64,000 nucleotides of DNA, from NCBI GenBank assembly GCA_020137815.1, contig CM035358.1, forward strand, positions 1,982,536 through 2,046,535, in the 5' to 3' direction. The number at the start of each line of letters is the position of its first letter. Within the stretch, counting starts at the first letter, position 1. A program made the translations under genes and the position numbers. This document shows, in pieces, positions 1-13,600 of the stretch. This DNA comes from Hormiphora californensis (Eukaryota; Ctenophora; Tentaculata; Cydippida; Pleurobrachiidae). The notes beneath the pieces are model-generated. The model had not been told where the DNA came from. It searched no databases and worked only from the letters and a program-made list of their open reading frames with translations.

Positions 1-430
1 CACCAACTATGTCAACAGTTGAATCACGTACATGGTACACGATATTATATCAGGGAGTTTGTGGTTATATGTTCTAACTGGGGGGGGGGGGGGGGGGCTT
101 GAAGGTAAGATATCTCGAGGGTCGAGCAAGGCGGAGGAATTAAAAAAAGTTCAACCTGTTGTCTCGGGTTCCCATTCCTCCTCCTCCTCCCCAGCCCCAG
201 ACTGAGAGGCCCCACCACCACCACCAGAGTATCCAGGCCTTTCGTCCGTTATCTTGCTAATCTCCTCTCCTTGATCAGATCTCAACTATAAGATAGAGGG
301 ATCTATAAAACATTAGAGAGGGTTACACATGGTCACATGAGAGACAGGGTTACCTCTCAACCCCCTGTCTGAGAGAGCTAGAGAGGTTACACATGAGAGA
401 GCGACTCTCTCTCCGCTTTTGAGGTTTAAT
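1..430. other. Left-edge sequence without a recognisable gene
   Basis: I see no coding signal here. The stretch has a run of about 17 G near position 80, CT/GA-rich low-complexity sequence around 180 and 360-420, and nothing that matches an exon of the neighbouring genes. It ends where the repeat shared with the 54-62 kb region begins. The minus-strand gene at 7-10 kb may have further exons to the left, but I cannot recognise any here. Confidence 0.4.
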
Positions 431-1674
431 AATCACTGCGCTGGCAAGCGCAAAGGTGACCATCCCCTCCCCCCAGCCGCGCGTGCCAGAGTGCAGTAAT
501 AACTTTTTTCAGTTTTTAGCCGAAAATGGCATTTTGCGACGCCCATAGCGAGGCCCCCACTGCACCGATCGGTCTGAAATTTGGTATACAGTGTCACATA
601 GTCTAGATCTACTGTAGTTTAAAAGGGCAAGTCTCTATCTCTTTTAGTTTTAGAGATATGGCATCGTGAAAAAAGCAATAAATGTCCCGGGTCTATCTAT
701 CTATCTATCTATGTAGGGATAGACGCTGTTTTTACCAAATTTATAATCATTTTTGAGAGAAAACGACATAAGATAGACACTTTTCGTTTGTTGCATTCGA
801 AAGATAATCGTTCAAATTGTGTAGACGAATAGTTTTCATGTTTTAGGTCCAACCAGAACGTCTTAACAAACTGTCATAAAGAAACGAGTTTTTTCAAATC
901 AACCAAATTTCTTTGAGCTCAATTTACACCCTGAAGACGGCTTCTGATTGAAAAACGGAGACCACACTTACGAAAGATAATCGTCTAAACTTTCAGAAAC
1001 TATATCGCGAATTTGTGAAACTCTAGTTCTAAGGGTCTTAAATCGCGTCTGAAGTGTTAAGACTGTATGAAAATAGATATGACGATAGTACGTTTTTCGC
1101 CATAGCGACCTCAAATCTTATCCAATTCATCTCAAACTTGGTCAGCATCTTTATCTAGATGAGTCTGATAATAATGCATCCCTATCATGACGTTATTACG
1201 TCGTGACGTCACGCTATGACGTCATAATGACGTCAAAATTGAAATTTTCATATTTTAGCGATTCCTGGCGGTCTTTACACGTCCAGACATGTCTTACATC
1301 GTATTTCACATCAGAAAATACCAAAAATATACCCCAATTATGCCAAAAACTAACAGAAATTAGTTGGCTGGAAAGGTGACCATTTTGTTGTCAAACTGAC
1401 ACCTTTGCCCGGCCCGGGTTACGGATATCATCGATGGGGTAAATCAGGGGGTAAATCAGGGAGTTTGAGAAGAGAGAAAGAGAGAGATAAGGAGAAAGAG
1501 AGAGTGAGAGAGAGAGAGAAAGAGAGAGAGAAAGTGAAAGAGAGACGTAGAGAGAGAGAGAGAGAGAAATCAGAGAGGGAAAGATAATGATGAAACCCGG
1601 AGAGGGCAAAGGTGTCAGTTTGACAACAAAATGGTCACCTTTCCAGCCAACTAATTTCTGTTAGTTTTTGGCAT
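431..1674 (+). mobile_element. Partial copy of the G-ended TIR transposon found at 53.8-62.5 kb
   Basis: About 1.2 kb here matches, in inverted orientation, the two halves of the element at 53,801-62,507. For example the GCGCTGGCAAGCGCAAAGG stretch near 440 recurs reversed near 61,815, and the sequence around 590-620 matches both sides of the LINE insertion at 55.0/61.7 kb. It contains short direct motifs with GACGTCA cores around 1,190-1,240 and an internal palindromic MITE. There is no coding sequence. The G-rich terminus and target duplication seen in the other copy are absent, so this copy is truncated or replaced at about 431, and its other side is joined to the LINE that follows. Confidence 0.7.
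1340..1674. mobile_element. Palindromic MITE with about 70-bp TIRs and a GA-rich core
   Basis: The ends are inverted copies of one another over about 70 bp, beginning ATGCCAAAAACTAACAG and continuing through a TGACACCTTTGCCC motif. The core is (GA)n-like. A second copy with a CT-rich core lies at 53,959-54,265 in the related larger repeat. No protein is encoded. It is a non-autonomous element or the internal palindrome of the larger repeat; the superfamily is not clear. Confidence 0.75.
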
Positions 1675-2013
1675 AATAATAATAATAATATTCCGTGCTT
1701 ATATACCGCCCATACCCGACGGAAACATGTCAAAATATTGGCGATGTTCCGACGAGTCATTAGAGCGGTATATCCTAGAGTATAAATATCGCACACGAAC
1801 AATTCTGGTTGAAAAAAGACAATATATGGAAAAACCTAATTAACTGGACTTATCAAACTGGGGGAATAACTGGTCCCATGAACCTGTAGATATAATCTTA
1901 AACACGCTATACTCACACCTGCTCGAAAAAAAGGATACTAGGTAGTGATTTAATAACATGACTCGAGAGAGGATGACACTGATTGCCCGTAGGCCCCACA
2001 ACTACAACAAACA

Positions 2014-5000
2014 TTACAACTCAGCCATGGGTTCCCCATCACCCACTCCAAATGCACCAACGAAGAGATGTGTTTTCAGACGAGCCTTGAAGGTATCAAC
2101 GTTGGGGATTGACCTAAGCTCCAGGGGTAGCTCATTCCAAATAGTAGGCAGAAATACTGATATTCTCCTACGTCTCAATTTAGAGTTGGCGTTGATACTG
2201 GTCATCTTGGGGTGTTTTAATCTGTAAGGATCAATAACATTTGTCATCCTTGTTGTCCTGGAGACTCCCCAGCTTTCATCAAGAGGTACCATTTCCTGGA
2301 GGTAACCTGGTGCTGTTCCATGGACTATCTTATATGCGATTAGACAAGCTTTGAAGTCCAGTCGGTAGGAGATGGGTAAAATATGACACTGCCTGAAGTA
2401 TTCCGAGTAATCATCTTGATGCCCATGGATGTTGAATATAAAGCGTACACAGGAGTTAAGCGTTTTCTGGAGCCCACCAAGAACACGGGCAGGAAGTCCA
2501 CAGTACAGAATATTACTGTAATCGATCCTCGATATAATCAATTGCTTCACCAACATTATCTTCGTTTGGATATCAAAACATCTGTGTAGCTGCCAGAGAT
2601 TCCGCAGTATCAGACCACACTGTTTCCTCACATTATTAACCTGTCGTTCAAGATTAAGATTGTGATCCAAGAGTATCCCTAGGGTTTTCCCATCTGTTCC
2701 ACTGCATTCGCTGGGGAATATTTCCGTTCCTCCAAAGTTGATAACTGGGTCGAAAGAGACTTTACTTAAAGAACTGCGCTTTCCAAGCAGGATGAATTCT
2801 GTTTTTGCCTCATTACACTTCAACCACTGTCCCACCATCCACCTCTTCACCTCCGCTAGACACTCCTCAATATCCACCTTCGTCCTAGACCAGCCAGTAG
2901 AATCTGTAGGAACCAGACTCACATAGAGCTGGGAGTCGTCTGCATATAACTTTATCCGAAGTCCATACGGTTCCACAATGTCTTGCACAGCTTCGATGTA
3001 AAGTAGAAACAAAATAGGACCAAGAAGGGACCCCTGGGGCACTCCACATAGTAATGCCAGGGTATCCGAGAGACAATCACCAACCGAGACTCTAAAAGAT
3101 CTGGAACTCAGGTAACTCTTAAACCATTGAAGAGGATCGCCATCCACTCCAAACCGATTCTGCAACACCTCCAACAACTTCCGGTGATCCACTGTGTCAA
3201 ACGCAGCGCTCATGTCCAAACAGATCAGAGCTACAACATTTCCTTTATCCATTTCACCTAGTACATCATCAAACATGCTGGCTAACAGCGTTTCGCAGCT
3301 ATGACCAGCACGATAACCGGATTGATGCTTGCCCAAAAGTGCATTGCGTTCAAGGTACTCATTCAGCTGTGTGAGCACCACCTTTTCTAAGACCTTAGAA
3401 AGGAATGGGATGTTTGATACAGGACGATAGTTGCTGAGAGTTTCCCTATCTCCGTACATATTCTTGATGGTAGGAAACACGATAGCTTTCTGGAGAGATT
3501 CTGCAACTGTTGACTGACGGAGAGATTGATTTACCATCGATGTTAATACCGGAGCAAGATCCCTAATACACTCCTTTACCACCCAGGTGGGCAAGGGATC
3601 AAGGTCACAATGTTTGCTTGACATGGACTTTACCACCAAAACAAGTTCCTCCTCAGATATCTCTTTGAATTCCTTCCACGTTGAATGACAGGCCTTTCCG
3701 GGTTCCTCAAAGTCGCCAGCTTGCTGTTGCTCCTCATTGACTTGGGTTCGAATCTTTTCCACTTTGGAACTAAAGAACTGCGAGAAATCGTCCGCCAAAC
3801 TCTTGGTGTTTGTTGTTTCAGGAAGAATTGTTTCAGCTTTTCCAAGGAGTTTCTGGAGCTTACTTTGCAATTTCTTTGGGTCACCTTTGGCAGCAACCAA
3901 GTCCTCTTTAATGAAAAGTGACCTCTTTTCCCTATCCATCTTTCCATACAGTTTCTTCAGGTCATTAAATCTCCGTTTCGCATCCACAGTTCCAAGTTTC
4001 CGCCAACACCGTTCTGCATTCCTCCTCTCACGTAGTAATCCTCTAAGTTCCTCATCCCTCCACGGTTTAAACTTTTTTCCAGTCCTCACCCGCTTCCTCG
4101 GTACTCGCTTCTCCACTATACCTTCCAGCCAACGATAGAAATTCACAACACCCTCTTCTGGATCTCTACCTCCCTCAAAATCCGCCTTCCGCAAGTCCTC
4201 TTTAAATCCTTCCAAATCCACAGACTTGTAATCCATGTATTCCCGATACACTGATTTCTTCAGACAGGAGTTCGATAGGTCAGGTCTCACTTGAATCCCA
4301 AACTGCACCAGGAAATGATCCGATGTAGTACCATTGGGAAATATGGTTAAATCACCCAGAGTAGTTTCCCTCGCAGTTATCACCAGGTCCAAGGTTCCTC
4401 CAAGCTGGTGAGTAGGCAACAGTGGCACTCTTTGTTGCAGATCAAAAGAATCCAGTAGCTCCAAAAGTTTCCTCGCATAGAAGTTATTATCATCCTGCAC
4501 CTGGAAGTTTAGGTCACCAGCGATGATCGGGGTACCTTGCTTCATAACAAGCTCGGACAGGTAGTCACCAAACTCCGACAGGAAAGTTGCTTCTGTAAGT
4601 CTCGACTTCGGTGTGTAAGGAGGGCGGTAGACATTACAGATCCTCTTCGGTTGATCTCTGTCACTGATCAGGACCTCTTGTACTTGAAAAGACTTATACT
4701 TGGTCTTCACCGGACACTGCCGAAGAACTATTCCATCTCGAAAAAGAATTCCAATTCCCCCACCTCCTCTGTCTCCTCTGGGGCATGAGAAAAGATCCCA
4801 TCCATTATCTCTGATTTCTTGGAGTTTCCCTGTGTCTGTTGATTTCAAAAATGTCTCCTGTATGAGACAAATATCACAATCCTTTTCTTCCAGATGCGAA
4901 ATAACACCTCCAGTTTTGTTGATAAGAGAGCGGACATTTAGTGTCCCAATCTTCCAAGTCTTTTCCTGTGTAGTTCCTCCTTTGTCCTCGTCCAGTACAG

Positions 5001-5016
5001 GTTTTTTCCTCCTTGC
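2014..5016 (-). CDS. LINE ORF2: apurinic endonuclease and reverse transcriptase
   Basis: This frame is open from 5,016 down to 2,014, about 1,000 codons. The first part is an APE-type endonuclease that nicks target DNA: LNVRSL at its start, then QET, and a GDLNFQ motif. The reverse transcriptase follows with LICLDMSAAFDTVDH, GVPQGSLLGPILF and LYADDSQLY. The C-terminus (ISRIDYSNILYCGLP and later PYRLKHPK) is typical of CR1/L2 elements. The frame overlaps the end of ORF1 by about 140 nt, and I find no ATG codon before the endonuclease motifs, so expression would need frameshifting, a non-AUG start, or an indel is present. The protein acts in target-primed reverse transcription. Confidence 0.85.
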   Translation of the reverse strand, partial: ARRKKPVLDEDKGGTTQEKTWKIGTLNVRSLINKTGGVISHLEEKDCDICLIQETFLKSTDTGKLQEIRDNGWDLFSCPRGDRGGGGIGILFRDGIVLRQCPVKTKYKSFQVQEVLISDRDQPKRICNVYRPPYTPKSRLTEATFLSEFGDYLSELVMKQGTPIIAGDLNFQVQDDNNFYARKLLELLDSFDLQQRVPLLPTHQLGGTLDLVITARETTLGDLTIFPNGTTSDHFLVQFGIQVRPDLSNSCLKKSVYREYMDYKSVDLEGFKEDLRKADFEGGRDPEEGVVNFYRWLEGIVEKRVPRKRVRTGKKFKPWRDEELRGLLRERRNAERCWRKLGTVDAKRRFNDLKKLYGKMDREKRSLFIKEDLVAAKGDPKKLQSKLQKLLGKAETILPETTNTKSLADDFSQFFSSKVEKIRTQVNEEQQQAGDFEEPGKACHSTWKEFKEISEEELVLVVKSMSSKHCDLDPLPTWVVKECIRDLAPVLTSMVNQSLRQSTVAESLQKAIVFPTIKNMYGDRETLSNYRPVSNIPFLSKVLEKVVLTQLNEYLERNALLGKHQSGYRAGHSCETLLASMFDDVLGEMDKGNVVALICLDMSAAFDTVDHRKLLEVLQNRFGVDGDPLQWFKSYLSSRSFRVSVGDCLSDTLALLCGVPQGSLLGPILFLLYIEAVQDIVEPYGLRIKLYADDSQLYVSLVPTDSTGWSRTKVDIEECLAEVKRWMVGQWLKCNEAKTEFILLGKRSSLSKVSFDPVINFGGTEIFPSECSGTDGKTLGILLDHNLNLERQVNNVRKQCGLILRNLWQLHRCFDIQTKIMLVKQLIISRIDYSNILYCGLPARVLGGLQKTLNSCVRFIFNIHGHQDDYSEYFRQCHILPISYRLDFKACLIAYKIVHGTAPGYLQEMVPLDESWGVSRTTRMTNVIDPYRLKHPKMTSINANSKLRRRRISVFLPTIWNELPLELRSIPNVDTFKARLKTHLFVGAFGVGDGEPMAEL

Positions 5017-5287
5017 TTACATCTGAAGTCCTCTCCATAAGCCGTGCTCGTTCATTTATGTACGATGGACACCACATACTAGAAGCTGTATGGGTCCTCG
5101 CATACTTCTTGTCCTCTCTTGATCCTCCAACTGCACAGTTCACACACTTCATCTTACCGGTCTCGTTGTTCTTCTTTGCTCTACAGTCCTTTGTCTGGTG
5201 TGTTCCAGCACAAAAGCAGCACACAGGATTTTCCTTCTGAGGACAGTAGATCGAGCCTGCTATATGTCCGTATCCTTGACAGTGATT

Positions 5288-5873
5288 CCCAGTGGTGCTC
5301 GATTGAAAATCTTAACTCTATCGAAATATTTTGAACGGCAAAATTTGAAGAAAATAGCTCATCTGAACGGCAAAATTCACAGTAACATAAACCGAGCCCC
5401 ATTTGTGACTAAGTGTGGTCTAATGAACAGTTTAGAACCGTAGATAGGCGGTAGATCGGTAAGATAGAGTTAATCGATTTTATAGGTCTAGTGAGACTTA
5501 GTCAAAATTTGACAAAATGGCTTATTTGATGAGTTAAATTCAAAACAACCAAAACCAAACCCCATTTGTGACTAAGTGTGGTCTAATGAACAGTTTAGAA
5601 CCGTAGATAGGCGGTAGATCGGTAAGATAGAGTCAATTGATTTCATAGGTCTAGTGAGTATTAGTGACACGAATAAGGTATATAGTTGTTAAAAATCGTC
5701 AATCTACATTTCCGATGTGGCCGAGTGGCTAAGGCGCCATACTTATGACACGCAAGGTCCCGGGTTCAAATCCCGCATATCAATTTTGCATTTTTTTACT
5801 GAAATTTTCCAACGGCAACGCTTTTATGAACGGCCAATTCAATTTGAACGTTAAGCAATCGAGCACCACTGGG
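5288..5873. mobile_element. 586-bp non-autonomous TIR element (hAT-like) carrying a tRNA-like sequence
   Basis: The ends are an 18-bp perfect inverted repeat, CCCAGTGGTGCTCGATTG, flanked by the 8-bp duplication ACAGTGAT (5,279-5,286 and 5,874-5,881; one extra T lies at 5,287). An 8-bp duplication is usual for hAT elements. The interior has two copies of a roughly 100-bp sequence about 163 bp apart (from 5,397 and 5,560; shared motif AGGCGGTAGATCGGTAAGAT) and a tRNA-like module at 5,711-5,782. It encodes no transposase. It has inserted into LINE ORF1 and is therefore younger than that LINE. Confidence 0.85.
5711..5782 (+). ncRNA. tRNA-derived (Leu/Ser-type) sequence inside the TIR element
   Basis: The A box TGGCCGAGTGG (5,718-5,728) and B box GGTTCAAATCC (5,763-5,773) match RNA polymerase III promoter consensus, and the D-arm GCCGAGTGGCTAAGGC looks like a type II (Leu/Ser) tRNA. 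The T-arm stem is intact, but the acceptor stem pairs poorly and the variable arm is short. It is best read as a SINE-like tRNA pseudogene that could still drive Pol III transcription, not a functional tRNA. Confidence 0.6.
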
Positions 5874-7041
5874 ACAGTGATAGCATTGAATCACATGATA
5901 CCTGTTCTTGACAAAATGTTGTCGAAGACCCAAGTTGAGTTTATCACCGTTGTTAGACAAAAGCCTCCGGATCTCTGGAGCCATCTGGATCACTGCATAC
6001 CTGTCTCTTTCGCTCACAAACACCACTTTCAACTTCTTATCCTCATGGTAAAGCTTCCTGATATCCTCATTTTTGTCCAAAATCGCTGCCAGGATAGTCT
6101 CCTTTTCCAGTAGTTCAGGGTTCAAATCATTAATCGTCACCTTTGGTTCAAGCTTCTTGGCCTCCTCTGAGAAGAATGACATGGAACAGTCCTGTGCAAG
6201 AGGAGTCAAAACTTTCTCCGCTTCTTTCATCTGGTCCTCATTAGGAAAGTACAGCCGGGTATGGTCACTGTTCACTCTGGATCTCACCACCGGTATCGTC
6301 TTCAACGCAGTTTCCACTTTGGGTTTGACCTCATCAGTCCACTTCTTCGCACAGAATCCTGCCTCTCCTTCCTCATTGATGCCAGTTGTAATATTCACAT
6401 AGTGTTTCATCGTAGGTGTAACCGGTTCCTCTGGATCACCACCACCAATATCACTTTTCCCATTCTCCATAGGTTTGACCAAAGCAGAGATAGTTGAAAC
6501 CAGATCCTTGTGCAGCTTTGCAAACGACTCTTTCAGATCAGTTTGGTCTCCAGGAACAGAAAACGGTGCCGACGCCGGAAGCATATTGTAGCAGGCTTTG
6601 AGAAGATGCCACAACTGAGGTTTATGGACAGACGACGGACAAACAGAGTCACCCCTCTCAAGGCACACTAACAAATCACTACCCTTATAATCATTGCTAA
6701 ATACTTCTCCTGATAACACGTCTTCAAAATCACTCTTAGTGATACATATGTCATAAGATTTCGTCATCCTAAAACACCCGTTGCACGCCGGCCAACAACA
6801 AACTCTTCACTGATATCACTCGTAAGTTAAGTTAAAGTAGGCCTAACAGAGATCTAAAAGATTAGAGAATAGATGCTAACACAGTTATCGGAACGATTGA
6901 CGGCAAACTCAAATTAATTTGTTTAAAGTAGTGTTGAAAAGTTTGAAAAACAAGCCATTTAATGGAAGAGTAAATGAGCTATTCACAGTAACTGTTATTT
7001 ATGAAGCCTAGAAGCCTAGCTTCCATTTTTCAGGGACTTAC

Positions 7042-10189
<3,148 letters not shown>

Positions 10190-10657
10190 GGTGGAGCATG
10201 TCCCTAATTTGGATCATTTAAAGGGATTTTGAGGTTGTATACCGGTGGTAAACCGAAAAAAGGTGAGCGGGCAGAGATTAAGGAAGGGTCAAAAGTGTGA
10301 AAATAAAACTCTGCTGATTATCCTAAAATGTCAATAAATAACCACACACTTGAGATGTAAATAAAAAACACTGGCCTAGCAAAACTCTATCTCAAATCAC
10401 GGACAAACAAACGTTCAAAATGGTCCGTTATTTTACTAAAAAAGTTCTGACAGATAACTGAAACTGGATCACCACGACCACCGGGGCTTCATACCTAATG
10501 ACCTAACAAATTCTCCGCCCTGGTTTAGAATATTATACTCGCCCAAATGTGTCTAAATTGGTGTATTCTGTGTTAATATTATGGTCCAGGCAACCTCAGG
10601 TTTACTTTTTTTGAAGTGGTTAAAACTCCTCAGACTAGAATCGTTACTATTGTCCGA

Positions 10658-13600
10658 CTAGGAGTTGCCATATTGTCTCTGGTACTTGGAGGAACGTTGC
10701 AGGATTATACTAGCGAAGAAGTTGTAACACATGAAGGTCATACCAGTCGACATGAACGCCTGAAAATAAGAGATGAGTTGTCAAAATACTAGTAATATAA
10801 GGAGCAATTCGTCGTGAAAATAACGCAAAAGTTTTATCGGGAAAATATTTAGAACCGGTATATGACAAAAGGAAGGTGAAGGACGAAGGTCGACCACCCT
10901 AAGGATGCCCAGTAAGGAATTTTCTACTAATTATGTACCAATGTACCCCCACTGGGGTTCCTTGGTCCCCCAGAGCCCTGGCAAGAGTATCACTGGAAAC
11001 ACAACTTGCAAACAATAATTTAATTTAACTAATAAACTAATTAATACCCTACCTTGAGTAAACTGGGAACACCACCCTTATAAAATCCCCTTACACCCTC
11101 GTCTCTGTACATCTTGTTTACGCAGTGAACTACACCCCGGTATTCGGGAATGTTGTACAGACCTCCCTGTGAAACTACCTCTCTGAAGCCTTGTACCTGG
11201 GAGTCAAATAATTAAATTAAATTATCAATTGAACATTATCAATTTGATATAGAGGCCAGAGGGAAATTTTGGTGCTAGCAAAGCAAAGCATGGCGACCTG
11301 GATAGATTCAATACAAACAAATCAATAATGCAAAGAAAAGTATATGCAGTAAAATAGGAAGGACAAGATCAACATATTATTTTACACCAGATTTTTTAGA
11401 TTTTACCTGTAATCTTTTCTTCACTAGATCCAAAGGCAACACCTGACACTTTAGCTAAAAGACCGGACAGGGCACCAAAAGCGAAGCTCACGGCACTGGG
11501 AATTGACTTGCCTTCCCTTGGGAAGAATCTGAAGAGAAATATATCAATGTGTGTTAATTGTAAAATAAGAATAAGTTTTTGCGCTATGTAGTAATTGGGG
11601 TTGGCCTGCTGCTGATAAGCTAAAATTGAACTTTATTTGTTCAATGTGTGTGTGTGTATATAATGTGTGTGTGTGTGTGTGTGTGTGTATTCTCGAGCTT
11701 TGAGCTGCCAATTAGAGATCGTCAAAGTCACTTACATATCATAAATTACAACGAAAGATGTATAAGCACCAAACTGCATGCTTGCATAGGGGATGACTTG
11801 ACATAAATTCGGTAACAATCCACGGTAAAATCCTCTCAACCCATCCGATTGAAAAATCTTACTGAACGCTTCAAACGTCGTCCGATACATCTGGAAAAAA
11901 AAGTTTCTCGGTGAAACAACCATATTTAATTAATTACAACTGAGAACATCATCATGATACAGTCAAACCTCGATTAACCGGGCTAAAATCCTTCCCCCGA
12001 TGGCCGAGGAGTCCGGTAAATCGAGGTATAATTACTGTATCCAATTAGTACATACTGTATAATGGTATAATGAGAGGGTGCAAACCTTGGGTTGCCTCTG
12101 CATGACCATCCGGGTACGGACAGTGTCAAGGGGCTGGGTTAGAAAACTAGCCGTCATACCAGCCACACCACCACAACAAAAACTGTAGGAGGGAACACGT
12201 AATATTAGACAAATAATAGATCTGTATTAAATCTGAACACTTTGTTATCAAGCAAATAACTATTAAAATTATGAATTTCAAAAATAAACACCTTATAAGA
12301 GGTTTATGATAGGCTTCATTACGGTGAGCCATCAGCGTCAGGGCTTTAGATGTTGCCAGCTCAAATGTACCAAATTGTGTAGACACGTAGACGATAGAGA
12401 GCATTTGAGATGATGTATGACCCTTCCTGAAATATAACTGTCAAAACAACGCCAGAGATTATACACAACTTCATATAAATCGTCTGTTACAGTAGAGATA
12501 ATAGCGTTTTCTTTTGACCATCTTGATTGAAGCCGGATGTGTTGTCTCTACAGACTATTACTCATACAGCTCATAAACAGTTATCCGATATTTATCCTGT
12601 CCATAAATTGCTACTTAAAGTTCGTACCAAAATGCTCTGACGCCTTCTTCTCGTAGGACCCGAGAAAATCCATCGATTATGCCCTTGTAAAATCCGTTGT
12701 GCTTCTAAAAATATAAAACGGTTATAATCATGAATTTAGATTGGTAATTAAGCAGCATTTACCTTGCCAATGGGATCAGAATGTAACTGGAATCGGATCT
12801 TTAGTACGTCAAAGGGGGACACAACAGCTCTGGTAATAATTCCACTCCCTGCACCTGTGACACAGTTATATACCGTTAGTCATACATTCAGACTTTCACA
12901 GTTTTACCCATGCTTTACCTAGTGTGTTCTCCCTAATGTATGTAGCCCAGCTTGGGGGTGGAGTAAACCCCTCAATCTATTTCAAACTTTTCAACACTAC
13001 TTTAAACAAATTAATTTGAGTTTTAGGATAAAGCTGATGTAACAGCCCACGAGGGGCAGAAAGAAAATGGTAAATACTGATAATGAAGAAGAAGCAACTC
13101 CTCGGATTTACCTGGCAGCTCATCCTGGCAAACCGGCTACTGATATTGATAGGAGGAATGTCAACGACTGCCAAAGTGATACAGTATATTGGGTAAAAGA
13201 CTTGTTGTCGGATTGTTCAGGGTTTGGATACAGTAACCCAGAGGCAGTGAGATATGGAACTGGTCCTCCACCAAGGTCTACCTGGGATGATTTAGAGGTT
13301 CCGTCTGCGAGCAAGCTTAATACGCTGTCGAAGAAAAAGCTTTTAGATTTTACTAAGAGGGCGTGTGGTATTTTTCTTGAACAGACATTTCCACTAATTG
13401 AAAAGTTGCGTGACAAGGGTTCTGAAAGTATGATGGTGAGAGAGTGCGAAAAGGAGCTCAGACAACATGGAAAGGAGCTAATTAAAGCTCAACGAGACCT
13501 CGTAGCAGCACAAGAGGAACTACTCAATATCCAGAGGCAGTTGCTTGAGAAGAGGGAGGTTGAGATTACAGCTGTGCAGTCAACGGCACAGCAAGAATTG

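Larger units (their letters stand above)
4874..6767 (-). pseudogene. LINE ORF1 (RRM-like and CCHC zinc knuckles), split by a transposon
   Basis: The N-terminal part (6,767 to about 5,882) begins MTKSYDICITK and contains an RRM-like stretch ending in RYHVIQCYHC. The frame then enters a 586-bp inserted element (5,288-5,873) and resumes with QGYGHIAGSIYC, CCFCAGTHQTKDC and a third Cys-rich cluster, stopping at 4,874. Without the insertion this would be one RNA-binding ORF1 with three knuckles. The product would coat LINE RNA. As it stands the reading frame is destroyed. Confidence 0.8.
1675..6948 (-). mobile_element. CR1/L2-group LINE, nearly full length, minus strand
   Basis: The minus strand holds, in order, a 5' leader (6,908-6,948, containing CAAATTAATTTGTTTAAAG on the plus strand), ORF1 with RRM-like and zinc-knuckle parts, ORF2 with endonuclease and reverse transcriptase, and a 3' tail of (TTA)n at 1,675-1,692. 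The reverse transcriptase active site is YADD followed by SQLYVSL, as in the CR1/L2/Daphne group, and no RNase H follows it. The 3' end abuts the MITE at 1,674. ORF1 is split by a later TIR insertion, so this copy is probably dead. The same leader occurs at two other sites, 12.98 and 16.5 kb. Confidence 0.85.
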
